64,000 nucleotides of DNA, from positions 4,917,020 through 4,981,019 of the forward strand of contig NZ_CP111079.1 of NCBI RefSeq assembly GCF_026278245.1. Reading direction: 5' to 3'. Under the pieces are notes generated by a model. The model ran no database searches and had not been told where the DNA came from. It saw only the letters and a list, made by a program, of their open reading frames with translations. Made by a program: the position numbers and the translations under genes. Numbering within the stretch: the stretch's first letter is position 1; the number at the start of each line of letters is the position of its first letter. The stretch is from Pontibacter kalidii. GTDB lineage: Bacteria; Bacteroidota; Bacteroidia; Cytophagales; Hymenobacteraceae. Below, piece after piece: positions 60,592 to 64,000 of this stretch.

Positions 60592-62004
60592 CTACCGCAC
60601 CACCAGTTTCCCGCTGCCCACAGGCCTGTAGCGGCTGTAGATAGTATAAAAGTATAAACCCCTGGAAAGCGAGGCGGGCTTAGCAAAATGGTTCTTGCCT
60701 GGCTTCAGTTTGAGGGTGCCTGCCCTTTTACCGGTGGCGTTGTACAGGTGCACAAACATGCCCGGCATATCGGGGGCCTCTACCATAAACTGATCGGCTA
60801 TAGGGTTTGGGTAAAGTATAAACCCGGCTTTTTTGAGCGCATCGTCTGATGCGGTGGGCTGCTGCTCGCCAACGTATAGGTAGACGAAATCCCAATCATC
60901 CTCTATGTAAGTACCCCAGTAGGTATCGGGCCAAAGTTCTCTGTTTAGATAATCTGTGCCACGGCCCCGGACGCCGATAAGGTATGGGGAAGCACGTTCC
61001 ATGGCGGGGGTGGGGGTAAAGGCGAGCGTCAGCGCAAATCCATTCACTGTATCCCGCACAGTGAGGGTCGCCTCCGTAAGGTTTAGCGTATCTATTTCGC
61101 TAAAGTATCTGGCAAACAGGGGCTGTTCTGTCTCCGCACTTCTTTGCAGGTAATATTCAAACTTTAGGGGCTGGTTTGGCCAAGTTTGAATGGAGCCGTC
61201 TTCTCTGACTTCTAGTCGATCTTTATTTAGCAGTGTCAGTTGCGGCTGCCCTCTCCGGTCACCCACGTGTAGCGTGATGTCTACTACGGTGGAACCCACT
61301 ACAATGCCATTTCGCTGCTCAGTAATATGCACGGAGGTCTCATACCGCCCTTGTATAGTAGGATTATCCCATCGGAGTTCCCCATATTCGTTAATGGTCA
61401 GCCCTTCCGGGTGTTGGTAGCCGGGAACAGCGACCACCTCTCCTGTTGAGGTTGCAGTTTTTGGGGCAACCAAGGTGTAAAATAGCTTATCTCCATCTGC
61501 ATCGTATGCCAAGAAATTCTGTGTCATGGCCTCTCCCACATAAGCCTCAAAAACGGGCATTCCGGCAAGGTTAACAGAGTGTCTATTGCTCATGAGGGCT
61601 CTGGCCCTTACTTCCGTATAAATGTAAGTTCTGGTGGTGTCTGATTGCTCCGGGAGGTTTACGATGTGACTGCTGCGACCGGGACCTATCCAGGCAACCG
61701 TGTAATCCCCTTCCTGCCCAAAAGTATAACTCCAGTGAAAAGTAGGCGTGTGATAGTTTCTGCTATAATGAACGTAGCTTGCCCAGGGTACTTCAACTAT
61801 GTTGCCGTCTCCCATGTGCATGTTCACAGTTACGTCATGCGCCTGGGACCAGGCCGAAGTATAAAGCTTGAGTGTGAAGTTATACTTTAGCGGATTCTGT
61901 TCGTCCACAGTGTAGCTAATGTGGCCACTCATTACATGAATAGCCTGCGCAAACATGGGCAGCAGGAGGAATGCTAAGCAGCTGAGTAACAATTTGGTTT
62001 TCAT
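60592..62004 (-). CDS. Secreted protein with T9SS type A sorting domain
   Basis: 470 residues from MKTKLLLSCLAFLLLPMFAQA, a signal peptide. The middle has PKD/Ig-like beta-rich sequence (HISYTVDEQNPLKYNFTLKLYTSAW; GEVVAVPGYQHPEGLTINEYGELRWDNP). The C-terminal domain (about 390-470) reads AGFILYPNPIADQFMVEAPDMPGMFVHLYNATGKRAG...SLSRGLYFYTIYSRYRPVGSGKLVVR, a type A sorting signal for the type IX secretion system. It should reach the cell surface or medium. Function of the cargo is unknown. The upstream 17 codons of the longer frame are rejected. Confidence 0.85.
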   Translation of the reverse strand: MKTKLLLSCLAFLLLPMFAQAIHVMSGHISYTVDEQNPLKYNFTLKLYTSAWSQAHDVTVNMHMGDGNIVEVPWASYVHYSRNYHTPTFHWSYTFGQEGDYTVAWIGPGRSSHIVNLPEQSDTTRTYIYTEVRARALMSNRHSVNLAGMPVFEAYVGEAMTQNFLAYDADGDKLFYTLVAPKTATSTGEVVAVPGYQHPEGLTINEYGELRWDNPTIQGRYETSVHITEQRNGIVVGSTVVDITLHVGDRRGQPQLTLLNKDRLEVREDGSIQTWPNQPLKFEYYLQRSAETEQPLFARYFSEIDTLNLTEATLTVRDTVNGFALTLAFTPTPAMERASPYLIGVRGRGTDYLNRELWPDTYWGTYIEDDWDFVYLYVGEQQPTASDDALKKAGFILYPNPIADQFMVEAPDMPGMFVHLYNATGKRAGTLKLKPGKNHFAKPASLSRGLYFYTIYSRYRPVGSGKLVVR

Positions 62005-62136
62005 AGGAGAGAGGTTTAGGTGGTTTAGGGACAATGTACATAGTATAAACGACATGTGTAAGTATAATATTGGAATATTTACAAAATTTTTGCCCTGCTG
62101 CTTTTGCGGTAGCCATGTGGCACGAACCTATGCCGC

Positions 62137-62167
62137 TTGGTTCATGTTTGGGAGGCTGGTACCTTTG
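62137..62167 (+). promoter_or_regulatory. Promoter (TTG-N20-TACCTTTG) of the split nucleotidase operon
   Basis: TACCTTTG at 62160-62167 matches TAnnTTTG, with TTG at 62137-62139. The ATG is 22 bp further on. Confidence 0.6.
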
Positions 62168-62189
62168 GGGCCGGATACTGACTAAGCGA

Positions 62190-62945
62190 ATGAACAACCA
62201 CTTTTCCAAAATCCTGGCTGTGTTGGCCCTCTCGTTGAGTGTGGCCGGCTGCCAGCGCGCTTGGGTAGCCTCGCCCTCGCTGGCCGAAACCGATGTGCCT
62301 GTAGACCAAAACATTGCTCCGGACCCGCAAATGGAGGCGCAGATTGCCCCTTATCGCGAAGAGGTTGTCAATAAGATGTCTGAAGTAGTGGGCACGGCGC
62401 CCGTAGCTTTAAGTAAAGGAGAGTATGAGTCGCCGCTGGGCAACTTTGTGGTGGACCTGCAGCTGGAGCAGGCGGCCCCGCTGTACAAAAAGCCCATCGA
62501 CCTGTCCCTGACAACCAACGGTGGCCTGCGCGTGCCGCTGCCGGAGGGAAAGATCACCACGGGCCATGTGTTTGAACTGATGCCCTTCGAGAATGAGCTG
62601 GTGGTGCTGACGCTGAGAGGGGAGACGGTGAAACAGCTGTTCGACTACGCCGCTGAACGCAAAAATGCCCCCATCGGCAACGCGACCTATACCGTGCAAA
62701 ACGGTAAGGCCACGGACATCAAAATCAACGAGAAGCCCTTAGACCCGAACCGGACTTATACCTTGGTGACCTCTGATTACCTGGCCGGCGGCGGCGATAA
62801 CCTGAACATGCTGAAAGAGGCGGTGCAAACCGAAAAGTTGGGCCTGCTGCTGCGCGAGGCCATCCTGCAGCAGATACGCCAACTCACAGCGACCGGAAAA
62901 CCGGTGACAGCCGAAACAGGCAAGCGTGTCACCATCCTCCCTTAA
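62190..62945 (+). CDS. Lipoprotein with 5'-nucleotidase C-terminal domain
   Basis: 251 residues from MNNHFSKILAVLALSLSVAGC, with lipobox LSVAGC. The rest is a UshA-type substrate-binding domain (SPLGNFVVDLQLEQA; LTTNGGLRVPLPEGKITTGHVFELMPFENELVVLTLRGETVKQLFDYAAE; LVTSDYLAGGGDNLNM). Classical UshA has this domain C-terminal to the metallophosphoesterase in one chain; here it is a separate lipoprotein encoded first. The catalytic part follows after 15 bp. The longer frame upstream is rejected because it crosses the promoter. Confidence 0.9.
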   Translation: MNNHFSKILAVLALSLSVAGCQRAWVASPSLAETDVPVDQNIAPDPQMEAQIAPYREEVVNKMSEVVGTAPVALSKGEYESPLGNFVVDLQLEQAAPLYKKPIDLSLTTNGGLRVPLPEGKITTGHVFELMPFENELVVLTLRGETVKQLFDYAAERKNAPIGNATYTVQNGKATDIKINEKPLDPNRTYTLVTSDYLAGGGDNLNMLKEAVQTEKLGLLLREAILQQIRQLTATGKPVTAETGKRVTILP

Positions 62946-62960
62946 AGTATACTTTAGAAG

Positions 62961-63893
62961 ATGAGAAGAAGAGACTTTCTTAAAACCACAGCAGTAGGGG
63001 CGGCTGGTGTCAGTCTGCTGGGCATTCCCTTCCAGGCCGAGGCGGCGCAACGTATAAACTTCACCATCCTGCACACCAATGACCAGCACTCGCGCATCGA
63101 CCCCTTCCCGGACGACGGCAGAAAGTATGGCGGCATGGGCGGTATGGCCCGCCGCGCTACGTTGATAGAGCAGATCCGCAAAGAGGAGCCCAACGTACTG
63201 CTCTTCGACAGCGGCGATATTTGGCAGGGCACGCCCTACTTTAACTTCTTTGGCGGAGAGCTGGAGTACAAACTGATGAGCCAGCTGAAGTACGACGCGG
63301 CCACGCTGGGTAACCACGACTTCGACAACGGCCTGAAGGGGCTGGAGAAAATGCTGCCGCACGCCCGGTTCCCGTTCCTGAGCGCCAACTACGACTTCAG
63401 CAAAACCATCCTCAAAAACCGGTTCGCGCCCTACAAGGTGTTCGAGAAGCAAAGTATAAAAATAGGCGTGTTTGGGCTGGGCATCGAGTTGGCAGGGCTG
63501 GTGAGCCAGAACAACTACGGCGAAACAGTATACCTGGACCCGCTGGCCACGGCCCGCGAAATGGTACAGGAACTGCGCCAGAACCAGGGGTGTAACCTGG
63601 TGGTGTGCCTTTCCCACCTGGGTTACAAATATGACGATGGCAAGATCGACGACGTAACACTGGCCCGGCAGGTGGAAGGCATCGACCTGATCCTGGGCGG
63701 CCACACCCATACGTTCCTGGACCAGCCGGAAGTAGTGCGGCACGCCTCCGGCCACGAAACACTTGTGAATCAGGTGGGTTGGTCGGGGATTTTCCTGGGG
63801 CGCCTGGATTTTAGTTTCAGCAAAAAAACAAGGCAAAAAACCGACGTAAGAACAGCCGTCTTGCCCGTGGACAGACCTGTAACAACTTCGTGA
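62961..63893 (+). CDS. Tat-exported metallophosphoesterase (5'-nucleotidase N-terminal domain)
   Basis: 310 residues. The twin-arginine start RRRDFLKTTAVGAAGVSLL predicts Tat export of a folded metalloprotein. Metal ligands in order: ILHTNDQHSRIDPF, LLFDSGDIWQGTPYF, TLGNHDFDNG, VVCLSHLGYK and ILGGHTHTFL. It should cleave nucleotide phosphates in the periplasm with the preceding lipoprotein providing substrate specificity. It is co-transcribed (15 bp gap). It ends before a strong promoter for a gene beyond the window. Confidence 0.92.
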   Translation: MRRRDFLKTTAVGAAGVSLLGIPFQAEAAQRINFTILHTNDQHSRIDPFPDDGRKYGGMGGMARRATLIEQIRKEEPNVLLFDSGDIWQGTPYFNFFGGELEYKLMSQLKYDAATLGNHDFDNGLKGLEKMLPHARFPFLSANYDFSKTILKNRFAPYKVFEKQSIKIGVFGLGIELAGLVSQNNYGETVYLDPLATAREMVQELRQNQGCNLVVCLSHLGYKYDDGKIDDVTLARQVEGIDLILGGHTHTFLDQPEVVRHASGHETLVNQVGWSGIFLGRLDFSFSKKTRQKTDVRTAVLPVDRPVTTS

Positions 63894-63958
63894 AAAAATA
63901 ATTTTTTGTTTACGGATTATTGATCAAATTTGTAACCCCCTGCCAATCAAAGGAGCCA

Positions 63959-63991
63959 TTTGTTACACCAAGCATATCTTATGTAGTTTTG
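63959..63991 (+). promoter_or_regulatory. Promoter (TTTG-N21-TAGTTTTG) for a gene beyond the window
   Basis: TTTG at 63959-63962 and TAGTTTTG at 63984-63991 match the Bacteroidota consensus, pointing out of the window. Confidence 0.6.
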
Positions 63992-64000
63992 GAAAATTGG

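Noticed and set aside
62739..63836. 365-codon open frame on the minus strand
   Set aside because: It is antisense to the 5'-nucleotidase genes, whose domains and motifs are clear; high-GC codons open the opposite strand.
1..64000. tRNA, rRNA or CRISPR loci
   Set aside because: I looked for cloverleaf-like conserved ends, rRNA stretches and regular repeat-spacer units and found none.

Overview
The window is about 53% GC. Gene content and promoter style point to Bacteroidota, order Cytophagales, most likely a Pontibacter- or Hymenobacter-like member of the Hymenobacteraceae. Support comes from several TAnnTTTG promoter -7 boxes, few Shine-Dalgarno sites, a secreted protein with a type IX secretion (T9SS) sorting domain, an S16 protein with a long C-terminal tail, Rho with a large disordered insert, and DUF5723-like and lipocalin-like secreted proteins. 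I saw no rRNA, tRNA or CRISPR array.

Layout. 0-11 kb: the tail of a family 9 glycosyltransferase, an Xaa-Pro aminopeptidase, an OmpA-type protein with calcium-binding repeats, pyrR-pyrB, an EVE-domain protein and a PolX-like PHP protein. 11-25 kb: a second family 9 glycosyltransferase, serS, rho, a methyltransferase/UbiA/membrane-protein cluster, a class A penicillin-binding protein, a TIGR01777 oxidoreductase and queD-folE. 25-34 kb: small secreted proteins, a pyrophosphatase-like lipoprotein, the rpsP-rimM-trmD-rplS translation block, a fatty-acid desaturase, a cation transporter, an RluA-type pseudouridine synthase and panB. 34-45 kb: an envelope block (LptD, amidase, MCE protein), a propionyl/methylmalonyl-CoA carboxylase subunit, a thioredoxin-like protein, a phosphopantetheinyl transferase and a WD40-DivIVA-folB operon. 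45-64 kb: a decayed IS630, meaB, both methylmalonyl-CoA mutase subunits, a periplasmic trehalase, a T9SS cargo protein and a 5'-nucleotidase split over two genes.

Pathways. The carboxylase beta subunit, MeaB and both mutase subunits supply much of the propionyl-CoA/methylmalonyl-CoA/succinyl-CoA route. PyrR and PyrB belong to pyrimidine synthesis. QueD, FolE and FolB touch pterin, folate and 7-deazaguanine metabolism. LptD, the amidase, the MCE protein, PBP1A, OmpA and the glycosyltransferases serve the envelope.

The most unusual content is non-genic. (1) The heptamer AAGTATA (and its complement TATACTT) is hugely over-represented, in coding and non-coding DNA, in hairpin arms and in hairpin loops. 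(2) Four long spacers (about 3.56-4.11, 16.0-16.41, 29.93-30.3 and 44.93-45.22 kb) share a mosaic repeat built from a conserved core plus short hairpin cassettes; related hairpins differ by base-pair-preserving changes. These are the best candidates for an undescribed system.
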